From the NCBI GenBank assembly GCA_031296105.1, contig JARLGJ010000062.1, positions 83,273 through 147,272 on the forward strand: DNA of 64,000 nt, written 5' to 3'. Origin of the DNA: Acidobacteriota bacterium (lineage in GTDB: Bacteria; Acidobacteriota; Terriglobia; Terriglobales; Acidobacteriaceae). Position numbers and translations under genes: made by a program. Shown here in pieces: positions 16,533-25,307 of the stretch. Each line of letters opens with the position of its first letter. The stretch's first letter is position 1. Under the pieces are notes generated by a model that worked only from the letters and a program-made list of their open reading frames with translations, ran no database searches and had not been told where the DNA came from.

Positions 16533-16964
16533 ATGCAGGAGTTGCTGGGAAGCAACAAGGATCATCCGGTACTGCCCATGGCCGCCGGAGTAAAGACAAT
16601 ATTAGTCGTCGAGGATGAACAGGTCGTGCGCGGCCTGCTGCATGACGTGCTACAGCGCGCCGGTTACCGCGTGCTGGCCTTTGGGCATCCCGACGAGGGC
16701 ATTGCCGCCTGCGGCGAGACGGGTCAGCACATTGATCTGCTGCTGACCGATGTAGTGTTGCCGGGGATGAACGGCCTGGAAATGGCGAGCCGTATCAAGA
16801 CGATCCAGCCTGACGTGCGCGTGGTCTTCATGTCCGGCTATACGGAACACATTCTGGACCAGGACGGCGCCCTGGACGGCCCCGTGGAGTACTTGCAGAA
16901 GCCCTTTTCATTGGATACGCTGCGGCAGCGCATGAAGAGCCTGTTGGAATCGCCGGCCGCGTAA
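16533..16964 (+). CDS. Single-domain response regulator
   Basis: 143-aa stand-alone receiver. The core begins near residue 21 (TILVVEDEQVVRGLL); the phospho-acceptor Asp is in LLTDVVLPGMNGLEMA; FMSGYTE carries the Ser and LQKPFS the conserved Lys. Resembles the C-terminal receivers of hybrid sensor kinases. The first 15 residues are not part of the fold, so ATG 16578 is an alternative start; ATG 16533 follows AGAGGGG. No kinase is adjacent. It precedes the chemotaxis cluster but on the other strand. Confidence 0.88.
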   Translation: MQELLGSNKDHPVLPMAAGVKTILVVEDEQVVRGLLHDVLQRAGYRVLAFGHPDEGIAACGETGQHIDLLLTDVVLPGMNGLEMASRIKTIQPDVRVVFMSGYTEHILDQDGALDGPVEYLQKPFSLDTLRQRMKSLLESPAA

Positions 16965-17123
16965 AAAGCGCTGCGCCCGTGCGCCTCCCATGCGAATCTG
17001 CTGTGGTAGGTGAGCGCCACGCGCGGTTCCCGAGAAGCCATACCCTTTTCAGATTGTTCTCTACCGTCATTTCCTATTGGTCAGGACGGTCCTTGGCCAG
17101 TGGTCCCCATCTCTGGAGCCGCG

Positions 17124-18236
17124 CTAAGCGCGCGCCGCGGTAGTGGCTTCGACGGCGCGGACCATCTCGCCGGGGATATTGTCGAGCGGAAGCACGGTGC
17201 GCACCACGCCGGCCTCGGCGCAGGCGCGCGGCATGCCATAGACGACGCAGGATTGTTCATCTTCGCCCACCGTATAGCCTCCCGCACGCTGAATGGCCGT
17301 CATGCCCTGCAGCCCATCGCAACCCATGCCGGTGAGGATGACACCCATGGCACGGGAAGAGAACTGCGCGGCCGCCGAGAGCATCATGACATCGACAGAA
17401 GGAATGTGCGCCGAGTCGGCCGGGTCCACCGACATTTGGGCGCTGGCCGAGGTGCCCTTGCGCACGATGCGCAGATGTTCACCGGCGCGGGCAATGTAGA
17501 TGGTGCCGGCTTGCAGCGTCTCGTTGGGCTCGCTCTCCTTGACGTGAAGATGGCACAGGGAATCGAGGCGGCGGGCAAAGGGCTCGGTAAAGCCCGGCGG
17601 CATGTGCTGCACGATCACGATGGGCGCGGGAAAGCCCATGGGCAACATGGGAAGAATGCGCTGCAGAGCCTTCGGTCCGCCGGTGGAGGTGCCGATGCAA
17701 ACAATCTGCGGCACATGAATGAGCTTGTGCCGCAACATGGACTTGGGAATGGCGGGCGCGGTGGCGGCCGCGATGGAATTGCGCTGCGCGGCAGGCGACG
17801 ACGCCGAGGCAGGCCTGCGCCGCGACAGACGGGCGGCAGCCTTGCACTTGTCAACCAGATCGTCCTTGATGCGCACGATGTCCAGGGAAGCGTAGGAAAG
17901 ATCCTTGGAGAGAAAGTCGTACGCGCCGCGGTGCAGGGCCTCGATGGTGGCCTCGGCGTGGTGGCGGGTCAGCGAACTGACCATGATGACCGGGCAGGGC
18001 GCGACATCCATGATGCGCGAGAGCGCATCCAGTCCGGTCATGCGCGGCATCTCGATGTCCATGGTGATGACGTCGGGGCGGAGTTGGATCGCCTTCTCGA
18101 CGCCTTCGATGCCGTCGGAGGCGGTATCGATGACGCGCAAGCCGGGGTCGCTTTCGATCATGCGGCGCAGCGCGGTGCGCATGAAGGCGCTATCGTCCAC
18201 CACCAGCACGCGGATAAAGTTGCCTGTATCGTTCAT
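17124..18236 (-). CDS. cheB: Protein-glutamate methylesterase / glutamine deamidase CheB
   Basis: 370 aa from ATG 18236 (a GTG three codons upstream is possible). Receiver domain at residues 8-120 with the acidic pair and acceptor D60 (ITMDIEMPRMTG), a ~50-residue Arg/Ala-rich linker, then the methylesterase domain with the Ser-His-Asp triad regions GTSTGGPKAL, VQHMPPGFT and TGMGCDGLQG. CheB removes methyl groups from chemoreceptors when phosphorylated by CheA, giving adaptation opposite to CheR. It is the last gene of the flbD-mot-che run, separated from the HDOD gene by about 127 bases. Confidence 0.96.
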   Translation of the reverse strand: MNDTGNFIRVLVVDDSAFMRTALRRMIESDPGLRVIDTASDGIEGVEKAIQLRPDVITMDIEMPRMTGLDALSRIMDVAPCPVIMVSSLTRHHAEATIEALHRGAYDFLSKDLSYASLDIVRIKDDLVDKCKAAARLSRRRPASASSPAAQRNSIAAATAPAIPKSMLRHKLIHVPQIVCIGTSTGGPKALQRILPMLPMGFPAPIVIVQHMPPGFTEPFARRLDSLCHLHVKESEPNETLQAGTIYIARAGEHLRIVRKGTSASAQMSVDPADSAHIPSVDVMMLSAAAQFSSRAMGVILTGMGCDGLQGMTAIQRAGGYTVGEDEQSCVVYGMPRACAEAGVVRTVLPLDNIPGEMVRAVEATTAARA

Positions 18237-18363
18237 AGTGGTCACTCGCTAGAGCGGTTCCAGAGTTGCTGTGTCCCGAAGCTGCCGGCTATGGGCCGTT
18301 GCGACCATCAGGGAACAACGGCAGTGCACTATTTCCATCGGATATGGTTGCTCTGTATCCGCT

Positions 18364-19254
18364 CTAAACGCGGAACAGAACGGAAACCAGGCCCCGAACC
18401 TCGTTGACGTAAGCCTCGATTTCGAGGGTGAAGCAAACCAGGTCCAATTCCCGGGCGTGCGAGGAGTGTTCGGTAACGATGTTCCACGCAGGTTCCTGTT
18501 CGATGGAGAAGCTGATCTCCTCGGTGTAGCCGTAACCGAGATCGGAGGTCCGGCAGAGCTGGTCGGCGATGCAGACGAGCGCCACCAGCATCGGATCTTC
18601 CGTGGCGTGCTCCACGTCATGGTGGCGGCGCATCACCTCGGAGAGATAGTCGAACAGGTGCCAGTGCGTGGCCAGCAGGTCGCCGGTAATGTCGTGCGAG
18701 AGTCCGAGAACCTCCTGCTCAACGTCGCGCAGAGGACGGTGCTCGGCCGCGGCCTTTTTATAGGCCTGGGCAAATTCCTTGGGAATCAGAATCATGTTCA
18801 CCAGGATGCCGAGGTCGTGCACCAGGCCGGCGAGATAGGCACGCTCGATGTCCGGATAGCCGAGACGGCGGGCGAGGTTGCGGGTCACCAGGGCGCAGGC
18901 CAGCGAATGCTCCCAGAGCGAGGCCGCGTCCATCTCGCCGCCGCGCGGCGAGACCTGCATGAGACAGCAACTGGTGACGATGTCGCGCAGGCGGCGGACG
19001 CCGAGCGCGAGCGCGGCGCCGCGCAGGGACTCGATGCGTTGCTGCATGCCGAACAGCGGCGAGTTGGCCATGTGCAGCACCTGGCTGGTGAGGGAGCTAT
19101 CGTGCGAGACCAATTCGACGGTCTTGTGCAGGTCGATGTCGTCGGTGTGGCCGCTGAGCTGATTGAGCACCGGCAGCAACACGGCCGGCAGCGATGGCAG
19201 CCCGTTCACGCCTTCAACGCGGCGCTGGAGTTCGGTTAGCGACAGAGCTGGCAT
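18364..19254 (-). CDS. HDOD-domain protein in the chemotaxis operon
   Basis: 296 aa. An HDOD domain spans about residues 10-210 (LPSLPAVLLPVLNQL, VELVSHDSSLTSQVLHMANS, LGVRRLRDIVTS, AYLAGLVHDLG...), and the C-terminal third is related to regulatory extensions. Usual HD-hydrolase metal residues are only partly kept (LVHDLG), as typical for HDOD. HDOD proteins act as signalling adaptors; the biochemical function is unclear. The ATG at 19254 has GAGG overlapping the cheR stop codon; a GTG at 19263 is the alternative. Placement between cheR and cheB suggests a role in motility control. Confidence 0.88.
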   Translation of the reverse strand: MPALSLTELQRRVEGVNGLPSLPAVLLPVLNQLSGHTDDIDLHKTVELVSHDSSLTSQVLHMANSPLFGMQQRIESLRGAALALGVRRLRDIVTSCCLMQVSPRGGEMDAASLWEHSLACALVTRNLARRLGYPDIERAYLAGLVHDLGILVNMILIPKEFAQAYKKAAAEHRPLRDVEQEVLGLSHDITGDLLATHWHLFDYLSEVMRRHHDVEHATEDPMLVALVCIADQLCRTSDLGYGYTEEISFSIEQEPAWNIVTEHSSHARELDLVCFTLEIEAYVNEVRGLVSVLFRV

Positions 19255-19259
19255 GGTCC

Positions 19260-20144
19260 TCACTTCTTTCCCGGCACCGGCGATTTGACGTAGGCCATCG
19301 CCCCGGGGAAATGCACCAGGCGAAATTCGTCATTGATGCCGAATAACGATTCCGAGTGGCCCAGGAAGAGATACGAGTTCGGCAGGAGATTGTTGTAGAA
19401 ATGCTGGATCACGCGCTTCTTGCTGGCCCCGTCGAAATAAATCAGCACGTTGCAGCAGAAGATGACATCCAGCGATTTGACGAAGACCATCTTGGAGTCG
19501 TCGCTCAGGTTCAGGCGGCTGAACTTGATATATTTGCGGACCTCGTCTTTTACCCGGAAATCGTGTGTTCCCGGCACGGCTTCGAAGTACTTGCGCAGCA
19601 GGTCGGGGGAAACGTTGCGCAGCGCGTAATCGCCGTAAGTGCCTTCCTTGCAGCGCAACAGCGAGCGCTCGTTCAGGTCGGTGGCGATGATTTCAAAGGT
19701 AAAGCCGCGCAGGAAGCGCTGTAGTTCCTCGATGAGGAGGATGGCCATCGTGTAAGGTTCTTCGCCGGTGGAACAGCCGGCGCTCCAGATGCGCAGGTGC
19801 TTGTAGTGGCTCTGCTGCTTGGTGGCGACAATGGAAGGCAGCACCAGGCGCTGCATGGCGTTGATCTGCGGCTGGTTGCGAAAAAAGAACGTTTCGCCAA
19901 CGGTGATCTCGTTCAGCAGCTTGGTCATCTCGCTGGTGCGCTCGGCGGAACAAGTCAGGTACTCGAAGTACTGCCGGAGGTTCTGAAAGTTCAATTCCTT
20001 CATGCGGCGTCCGCAGCGGTCTTCGAGGAAGGCGAGCCGGTTCTCCGCATGGAAGATGCCGGCCACGCTGTAGATCAGGTCGCGTATCTGATAGCAGGCC
20101 GGGTTGGGCACGCCCCGGTTCGTTGCTGTAGGGGTTGAACTCAT
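19260..20144 (-). CDS. cheR: Chemotaxis protein methyltransferase CheR
   Basis: 294 aa. Methylates glutamates on chemoreceptors with S-adenosylmethionine. Typical features: N-terminal helical domain, then the Rossmann domain with ETFFFRNQPQ, IWSAGCSTGEEPYTMA (SAM-binding), FEIIATDLNERSL, and DVIFCCNVLIYFDGASK; C-terminal YLFLGHSESLFG. It is 8 bases downstream of cheA and directly precedes the HDOD gene. Confidence 0.96.
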   Translation of the reverse strand: MSSTPTATNRGVPNPACYQIRDLIYSVAGIFHAENRLAFLEDRCGRRMKELNFQNLRQYFEYLTCSAERTSEMTKLLNEITVGETFFFRNQPQINAMQRLVLPSIVATKQQSHYKHLRIWSAGCSTGEEPYTMAILLIEELQRFLRGFTFEIIATDLNERSLLRCKEGTYGDYALRNVSPDLLRKYFEAVPGTHDFRVKDEVRKYIKFSRLNLSDDSKMVFVKSLDVIFCCNVLIYFDGASKKRVIQHFYNNLLPNSYLFLGHSESLFGINDEFRLVHFPGAMAYVKSPVPGKK

Positions 20145-20152
20145 GAATGCCT

Positions 20153-21931
20153 CTATTGCATTGCGTAGGCGGCAGGGCCGCTGGTGACAAGGAGATGGTT
20201 GGGATCGAGCACGAGGCGCACCCGTCCATCTCCGGTGATGGTTGCGCCCGCGACATACTGACTGTCGCGCAAAAGGGCGCTGAGCGGTTTGATGACCGTG
20301 GATTCCTGGCCAATGAGTCCCTCCACGGCCAGAGCGACACGCGACTCATTGATAGAGAGAATCACCGCGCGGCTGGCGGGCTTGGCGTTGGGCGCGCCCA
20401 CCACCTCGGCCAGGCGCATCAGCGGCACCGTGCGGTCGCGCAGCACGAGCACTTCGTTACCCTCGACGTGGTGCACGGCCTCGTGGTCGAGGCGTACCGT
20501 CTCCAGCACCGAGCGCAGCGGGATGGCGTAAATCTCATCGCTGACCTGCACCAGCAGCACGGGCAGAATGGCCATGGTCAGCGGAACGCGCAGGGTGATG
20601 GTTGTGCCCTTGCCCAGCACGCTTTCGATCTCCACCGAGCCGTTCAGGCGGCGCAGATTGGTGCGCACCACGTCCATGCCCACGCCGCGGCCGGATAGGT
20701 TGTTGACCTTCGCTGCCGTGGAAAATCCCGGCAGAAAGAGGGCGTCGAGCAGCTCTCGCCGGCTGAGTTGCGCAGCATGTTCGGAGGAGTAGATGCCTTT
20801 TTCCACGACCTTTTCGCGAATGACCTCGGGATTGATGCCGCCACCGTCGTCGTTGACGGTGACCACGATCTGGTCGCCCTGCTGGCAGGCGTCCACCGTG
20901 ATGCGGCCGGTCGGGTTCTTGCCGGCGGCCGCGCGCTTCTCCGCGCCCTCGATGCCGTGGTCCAGCGAATTACGCAGGATGTGCACCAGCGGGTCGTGAA
21001 TCTGCTCGATCATCGTCTTGTCGATCTCGGTCTCCTGTCCGGAGATGACGATCTCGACTTCCTTGCCGACCTGATGCGAAAGTTCGCGAACCAGGCGCGG
21101 CAGCTTGCGGAAAACGTTGTCGATGGGCACCATGCGGGTGCACAGGCTGGCGTTCTGCAATTCGTCGGTGATGAAGCTGAGGCGCGCCGTGCTGGTGGCG
21201 ACGGCTTCACTCAGGCTGCTATCGCGCAATCCGGCGCCGGCCAGTTCCTGCGAAAGGCGCAGCAGGCGGTTGCGTTCCAGAACCAGCTCGCCGACCAGGT
21301 TCACCAGGTAATCGAGTTTGCGAATTTCGACACGCATGGTATCGGAGGTTTCGGGACGGGCCGACTGCAAGGCGCGCGCGGATTGTTCCTGCGCGGCTTC
21401 GGCCGCTAGCGCCGCCGCCGCGGCCGCCGCCGCGGGATCGGCGATGGGAACCGGCGCGGCTTCCGCTGCTGGCGTATTGGAAGCAGCCGCATCTGTCTGC
21501 GCTGGCGCGGCCGCAGCCAGGGGATTGACGCCCTGAGGTGCGCCTGCGGCAGGCACACAGGCCTCCAGGGCTTCCAGGTACGGCGCCAGATCGTACTGGC
21601 GAGTGACGCCCGTGCCCACGTCGGACACCATGATGCGGACCTGATCGTTGGTGCGCAGAAGGGCATCGATGATCTCCCGCGTGACGGGGAACTCGCCCTT
21701 GCGGATCTGGTTCATCAGGTCTTCCGCGTGGTGGGTAAGCTCCACCAGCTTTTCAAAGCCGAAGAAGCTCGACGTGCCCTTTATGGTGTGCATGCCGCGG
21801 AAGATGCGGTTCACTGCTTCCGCGTCGGGGTGGTCTTCCAAAGCGAGTAGATCCTGCTCCACCTGCTGGACGAGCTCGCTGCTCTCGGTAATGAAATCTT
21901 TTAGCAGATCATCTGGCATGAAATCTGACAT
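20153..21931 (-). CDS. cheA: Chemotaxis histidine kinase CheA
   Basis: 592 aa from ATG 21931; the open frame's TTG at 21955 is less likely. Domains: Hpt (P1) at about 1-110 with phospho-acceptor H48 in MHTIKGTSSFFG; an Ala/Pro-rich linker at about 130-200; dimerisation (P3) around 205-270; HATPase (P4) with NSLDHGIE (N box), DDGGGIN, and LSGRGVGMDVV; and a C-terminal CheW-like P5 domain. A recognisable CheY-binding P2 domain is missing; the low-complexity linker is in its place. Phosphorylates CheY and CheB. Five bases after motB. Confidence 0.96.
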   Translation of the reverse strand: MSDFMPDDLLKDFITESSELVQQVEQDLLALEDHPDAEAVNRIFRGMHTIKGTSSFFGFEKLVELTHHAEDLMNQIRKGEFPVTREIIDALLRTNDQVRIMVSDVGTGVTRQYDLAPYLEALEACVPAAGAPQGVNPLAAAAPAQTDAAASNTPAAEAAPVPIADPAAAAAAAALAAEAAQEQSARALQSARPETSDTMRVEIRKLDYLVNLVGELVLERNRLLRLSQELAGAGLRDSSLSEAVATSTARLSFITDELQNASLCTRMVPIDNVFRKLPRLVRELSHQVGKEVEIVISGQETEIDKTMIEQIHDPLVHILRNSLDHGIEGAEKRAAAGKNPTGRITVDACQQGDQIVVTVNDDGGGINPEVIREKVVEKGIYSSEHAAQLSRRELLDALFLPGFSTAAKVNNLSGRGVGMDVVRTNLRRLNGSVEIESVLGKGTTITLRVPLTMAILPVLLVQVSDEIYAIPLRSVLETVRLDHEAVHHVEGNEVLVLRDRTVPLMRLAEVVGAPNAKPASRAVILSINESRVALAVEGLIGQESTVIKPLSALLRDSQYVAGATITGDGRVRLVLDPNHLLVTSGPAAYAMQ

Positions 21932-21959
21932 GGCGGTTCGGAGTCCTCTGTTCAAAGAT

Positions 21960-22718
21960 TTAATCGGCGGCGGAGGGCAATTCCTTTATTCCTGGGATCG
22001 GCGTCTTGGGGGCTCCGGGTTGCGAGTTCACGATCACGATATCCACGCGGCGGTTCGTCCGCCGCCCTTCGTCGGTGCCGTTGCTGGCCACCGGATGGTA
22101 CTCGCCGTATCCAGCGGCAGAGAGCCTGTCAGGTTCAACGTGCTCGCGGGTCACGAGGATACGGATGATCTCGCTGGCGCGGGCCGTGGACAGCTCCCAG
22201 TTGGAGTGAAACTGCGAGTTATGAATCGGCACGTTATCCGTGTGGCCTTCAATGCGCAGATTGCAAGGATAGGCGTTGACCACCGCGCCTATGCGATCAA
22301 AGGTCTCAAGAGAATTAGACTGCAAGGAGGCCGAACCGCTATCAAAAAAGCCAACCTCATGCAGACTTAATACGAGGCCTTCGGGAATTTCCCGTATCGA
22401 AACCGTGCGCTTCTCAATTTCCTCGGACAATCCCGTTTCCAGGCGGGTGCGGATGGGATTGATCGGCAGAGTGGTGAACATCTGCGGCGGCATGGTGTCG
22501 CTGCGTGGCACCAGAACAACGTTGCCGCCTGCGCCATTGCCCGCGCCGAGGGCGGAAAATCCCGCGGTGATGGCCGTGGATAGCTGCGCCATGCGCTTCT
22601 TATCCACTTGCGAAGTGGAGTAGAGCACCACGAAGAACGCGAAGAGCAGGGTGAGAAAGTCGGCATAGGAAACCATCCAGCGATCGTGGTTGTCCTCATG
22701 TTTGCGGCGGCGCCTCAT
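21960..22718 (-). CDS. motB: Flagellar motor stator protein MotB
   Basis: 252 aa. N-terminal MotB plug region with a single membrane helix (about residues 15-35) carrying the proton-binding Asp in WMVSYADFLTLLFAFFVVLY, followed by a periplasmic OmpA-like peptidoglycan-binding domain (IEGHTDNVPI, LSTARASEI, RRVDIVI). With MotA it forms the proton-driven stator. Its ATG overlaps the motA stop by 4 bases. Confidence 0.96.
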   Translation of the reverse strand: MRRRRKHEDNHDRWMVSYADFLTLLFAFFVVLYSTSQVDKKRMAQLSTAITAGFSALGAGNGAGGNVVLVPRSDTMPPQMFTTLPINPIRTRLETGLSEEIEKRTVSIREIPEGLVLSLHEVGFFDSGSASLQSNSLETFDRIGAVVNAYPCNLRIEGHTDNVPIHNSQFHSNWELSTARASEIIRILVTREHVEPDRLSAAGYGEYHPVASNGTDEGRRTNRRVDIVIVNSQPGAPKTPIPGIKELPSAAD

Positions 22719-23548
22719 GAGGGGTCGCCTTTGCTGAGAGGATTGGCTCCGGCTGCGGCTTTGGCTGGCTTCGATTTTGCCGCGCCGCGCGCCACCGTGG
22801 GTTCATGTTCGCGTATGAAGCCGTTGAGCTTGGCCTCCAGCATTCGCGGATTGACTCCTTCCAGGATGGAAACGATGCCTTCCAGCGTGAGTTCGCGCAG
22901 TACCTGGCGGTCTCTCATACGATGGCGCAGCTTGCCGGCAATGGGAAGCGCGGCGAGGTTGGCGAATCCCACGCCGTAGATGGTGGCGACAAAGGCCACG
23001 GCAATGCCGCGGCCGACTTCGTCGATCTTGTCCAGGTGCTGCATCACCTGAATAAGGCCGAGTACGGCGCCGATGATGCCGATGGTGGGTGCGAATCCGC
23101 CACACGAATCCCAGACGCGCGAGAGGTCTTCCTCGGCGTCGGCGGTGGTGTCCAGCTCAAATTGCATCATGGCGCGCAATTCGGCGGGCTCGGTGCCGTC
23201 GATGGCCAGCATGAGGGCGCGGCGGGTAAAGGGATCGGGAATGGCCTCGAGTTCCTTATCCAGGGAGATGATGCCATCGCGGCGCGCCTTTTGGGCGAGC
23301 ATGACAAGGCGGGAGATCACTTCGCTGGGGCGCAACTGCGGCTCAAAGGCCACAATCTTCAGGCTGGCCGCGGCCTGTATCACCGTGGAAAGAGGATGCT
23401 GCAGAAGCACCGCGCCCAGCGTCCCGCCAAAGACGATGAGGGCCGCCGTGGGTTGCAGCACCTGGCTCAGGTGCCCGCCCTCCAGCAGCAGGCCGGCGGT
23501 GATGCCGCCAACCGAGAGCGCGATTCCGGCTACCGTTCCCTTATCCAC
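22715..23548 (-). CDS. motA: Flagellar motor stator protein MotA
   Basis: 277 aa from a GTG at 23548, chosen because CGAGGAGC lies about 5 bases upstream and VDKGTVAGI is the family N-terminus; the open frame's longer start is a basic shadow overlapping flbD. Four membrane segments are visible (about 5-25, 30-50, 150-170, 180-200), with the conserved cytoplasmic loop and WDSCGGFAPTIGIIGAVLGL before the third. Overlaps the flbD 3' end by 8 bases and motB by 4, a tightly coupled flbD-motA-motB unit. Confidence 0.94.
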   Translation of the reverse strand: MDKGTVAGIALSVGGITAGLLLEGGHLSQVLQPTAALIVFGGTLGAVLLQHPLSTVIQAAASLKIVAFEPQLRPSEVISRLVMLAQKARRDGIISLDKELEAIPDPFTRRALMLAIDGTEPAELRAMMQFELDTTADAEEDLSRVWDSCGGFAPTIGIIGAVLGLIQVMQHLDKIDEVGRGIAVAFVATIYGVGFANLAALPIAGKLRHRMRDRQVLRELTLEGIVSILEGVNPRMLEAKLNGFIREHEPTVARGAAKSKPAKAAAGANPLSKGDPS

Positions 23549-23804
23549 GTTGCTCCTCGGCGGCGGCCGGGCCGGTATTGTCCGGCGCGGGATCGCCGGC
23601 GGCATCCGGAGCGAGCACTTCGATCCGTTGCAGTTGGCGGCGATAGGCAAGGACGCGATTGACAATCTCTGCCGCGGCCTCGCGCACCACCAGCTTGTCG
23701 CCGGTCACGAGCGTGATGACGGTATCCGGGTTCTGCTCAACGAACTTAATTAGTTCGGCGTTCAAAACCAGGGGAGTTCCGTTAAGCCGGGTAATTTCAA
23801 TCAT
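23541..23804 (-). CDS. flbD: FlbD/SwrD-type flagellar protein
   Basis: 87-aa small protein matching the FlbD (SwrD) family: MIEITRLNGTPLVLNAELI, the VEQNPDTVITLVTGDKLVV core, then a variable tail. The family is required for full motor power or swarming in Bacillus and is unrelated to the Caulobacter transcription factor also called FlbD. It heads the motAB-che operon, agreeing with a stator-related role. A sigma-28 type promoter lies just upstream. Confidence 0.93.
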   Translation of the reverse strand: MIEITRLNGTPLVLNAELIKFVEQNPDTVITLVTGDKLVVREAAAEIVNRVLAYRRQLQRIEVLAPDAAGDPAPDNTGPAAAEEQRG

Positions 23805-23823
23805 GGCCTTCCTACAAGGGAAG

Positions 23824-23851
23824 TTATCGGCGGGAAAGGAGTTGGGCTTGA
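23824..23851 (-). promoter_or_regulatory. Sigma-28 (FliA) promoter for flbD-motAB-che
   Basis: Read on the minus strand: TCAAGCCC, a 12-base spacer, then GCCGATAA, an exact match to the FliA -10 consensus. The -10 ends 19 bases before the flbD ATG, leaving a short leader with AGGAAGG as ribosome site. The -35 agrees with that of the flgM promoter (TCAAGCC). Confidence 0.8.
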
Positions 23852-23942
23852 GGGCGAATAGGACGGCGGCGCTGACGGGTAGTCACCCGGAAGACAAACC
23901 AGAGATTACGCGAAAGTAACCGGGAAATTGTGGAGCGGCGGG

Positions 23943-23970
23943 TAAAGCCTGGGGGGGATCGTACCGATAA
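23943..23970 (+). promoter_or_regulatory. Sigma-28 (FliA) promoter for fliC
   Basis: TAAAGCCT, a 12-base spacer, ACCGATAA: near-perfect FliA promoter (TAAA -35 and CCGATAA -10). It gives a leader of about 73 bases to the fliC ATG at 24050, which has AAGGAG seven bases upstream. It is divergent from the flbD sigma-28 promoter about 90 bases away. Confidence 0.88.
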
Positions 23971-24049
23971 CTAGGTTGTACAACGCAACGGCTCCAATGG
24001 ACGCCTGGCAATCCGGCCGGCTCCAGCAAGGGCAAGAAGGAGATACACC

Positions 24050-25237
24050 ATGTCGATGAGCATCCTGAATAACGTAACCGCGATGGCGGCCCAGACCCAG
24101 CTGAACAACACCAACCTGGCCTTGCAGAAAACGCTGTTGCAACTGTCTTCGGGTTCTAAGTTGAATTCCGGCGCCGACGACGCCGCCGGTCTGTCGATCT
24201 ATAACGGGTTGCAGGCCAACATCACTGCTTTGACGCAGTCGTCCTCGAACGCCAGCAACGCCCAGGGCATGCTGCAGGTTGCCGACGGTGCCCTCTCGCA
24301 GATCACCAACTTGCTGAACCGCGCCGTGACCCTGGCCACCGAATCCGCCAGCGGCAACGTCTCCGACGGCACCCAGCGTTCCGCTCTGGATACCGAATTT
24401 TCGTCCATCAAGTCGGAAATCGACAGTATCGGTTCCACCACTACCTTCAACGGCACCGCGGTGTTTGCCGGTGGCGCCACCAACTACGGACAGGTTGCCT
24501 TCAGCGGTTCTGGTGCAGGCCTGGCCTCGGCCGTTACCGGCAAGATCGAATTGAAGGGCGGCAGCGGCACCAACGCTTATGACTGGACCTCCAGCGGCAG
24601 TTCGGCGACCGTGGGCGACCTGATCAAGGAGATCAACGGCTCAGGCAAAGGCCTGGTGGCTTCACTGAACTCCACCGGCGCGCTGGTGGTGACCGACACG
24701 CTGAACCGCGTGGACACCACCTCCACCACGACCGAGACTGCATCGGCCCTCACCTCCGGCGCGGCCACCACCCTGAAGATTGGCGCCGACAGCACGGCCG
24801 AAACGGCGACCAACACCACCAACCTGAGCTCGTTCAGCGTGTTCCTGTCGGATGGCACCAACGTGGGCAGCAGCACAATCTCCACGACGCTCGGCGCCCT
24901 GTCTTCGTCCAACATGAATGGTGTCAGCCTTGCGGCCGACAGCCTGCTGAGCTCCTCCGGCGCCAGCGGCGCGCTGACCGACATCAACAACGCCATCGCG
25001 CAGGTGGCCTCCCTTCGCGGCAACCTGGGCGCCAGCATGAACCGTCTGACGGCGGCCGGAAACGTGATCAACGCCCAGCTGACCAACCTGACCTCTGCGG
25101 CCAACAACGTGAGTTCGGCCGATATTTCGCAGCAGGTCACCAACATGAGCGAGCAGCAGGTGCTGACGCAGACCGGCATCTCGGCCCTGGCCCAGGCCAA
25201 CCAGATGCAGCAGGCTCTGCTGAAGCTGTTGCAGTAA
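24050..25237 (+). CDS. fliC: Flagellin
   Basis: 395-aa filament protein. Conserved N-terminal D0/D1 region (SILNNVTAMAAQTQLNNTN, LSSGSKLNSGADDAAGLSI, AQGMLQVADGALSQI) and C-terminal D1/D0 (LRGNLGASMNRLTAAGNVINAQ, ISQQVTNMSEQQVLTQTGIS, ANQMQQALLKLLQ). The central 150-270 stretch is Thr/Ser/Ala-rich and variable. A single flagellin gene is in the window. Strong ribosome site and sigma-28 promoter indicate high late expression. Confidence 0.97.
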   Translation: MSMSILNNVTAMAAQTQLNNTNLALQKTLLQLSSGSKLNSGADDAAGLSIYNGLQANITALTQSSSNASNAQGMLQVADGALSQITNLLNRAVTLATESASGNVSDGTQRSALDTEFSSIKSEIDSIGSTTTFNGTAVFAGGATNYGQVAFSGSGAGLASAVTGKIELKGGSGTNAYDWTSSGSSATVGDLIKEINGSGKGLVASLNSTGALVVTDTLNRVDTTSTTTETASALTSGAATTLKIGADSTAETATNTTNLSSFSVFLSDGTNVGSSTISTTLGALSSSNMNGVSLAADSLLSSSGASGALTDINNAIAQVASLRGNLGASMNRLTAAGNVINAQLTNLTSAANNVSSADISQQVTNMSEQQVLTQTGISALAQANQMQQALLKLLQ

Positions 25238-25307
25238 CCCAGGCTTGACGGCGGGGTGAGCCGAACCTGACTCACTCCGCGGCGCCTGACCCAGAAGGAG
25301 GCGCAGC

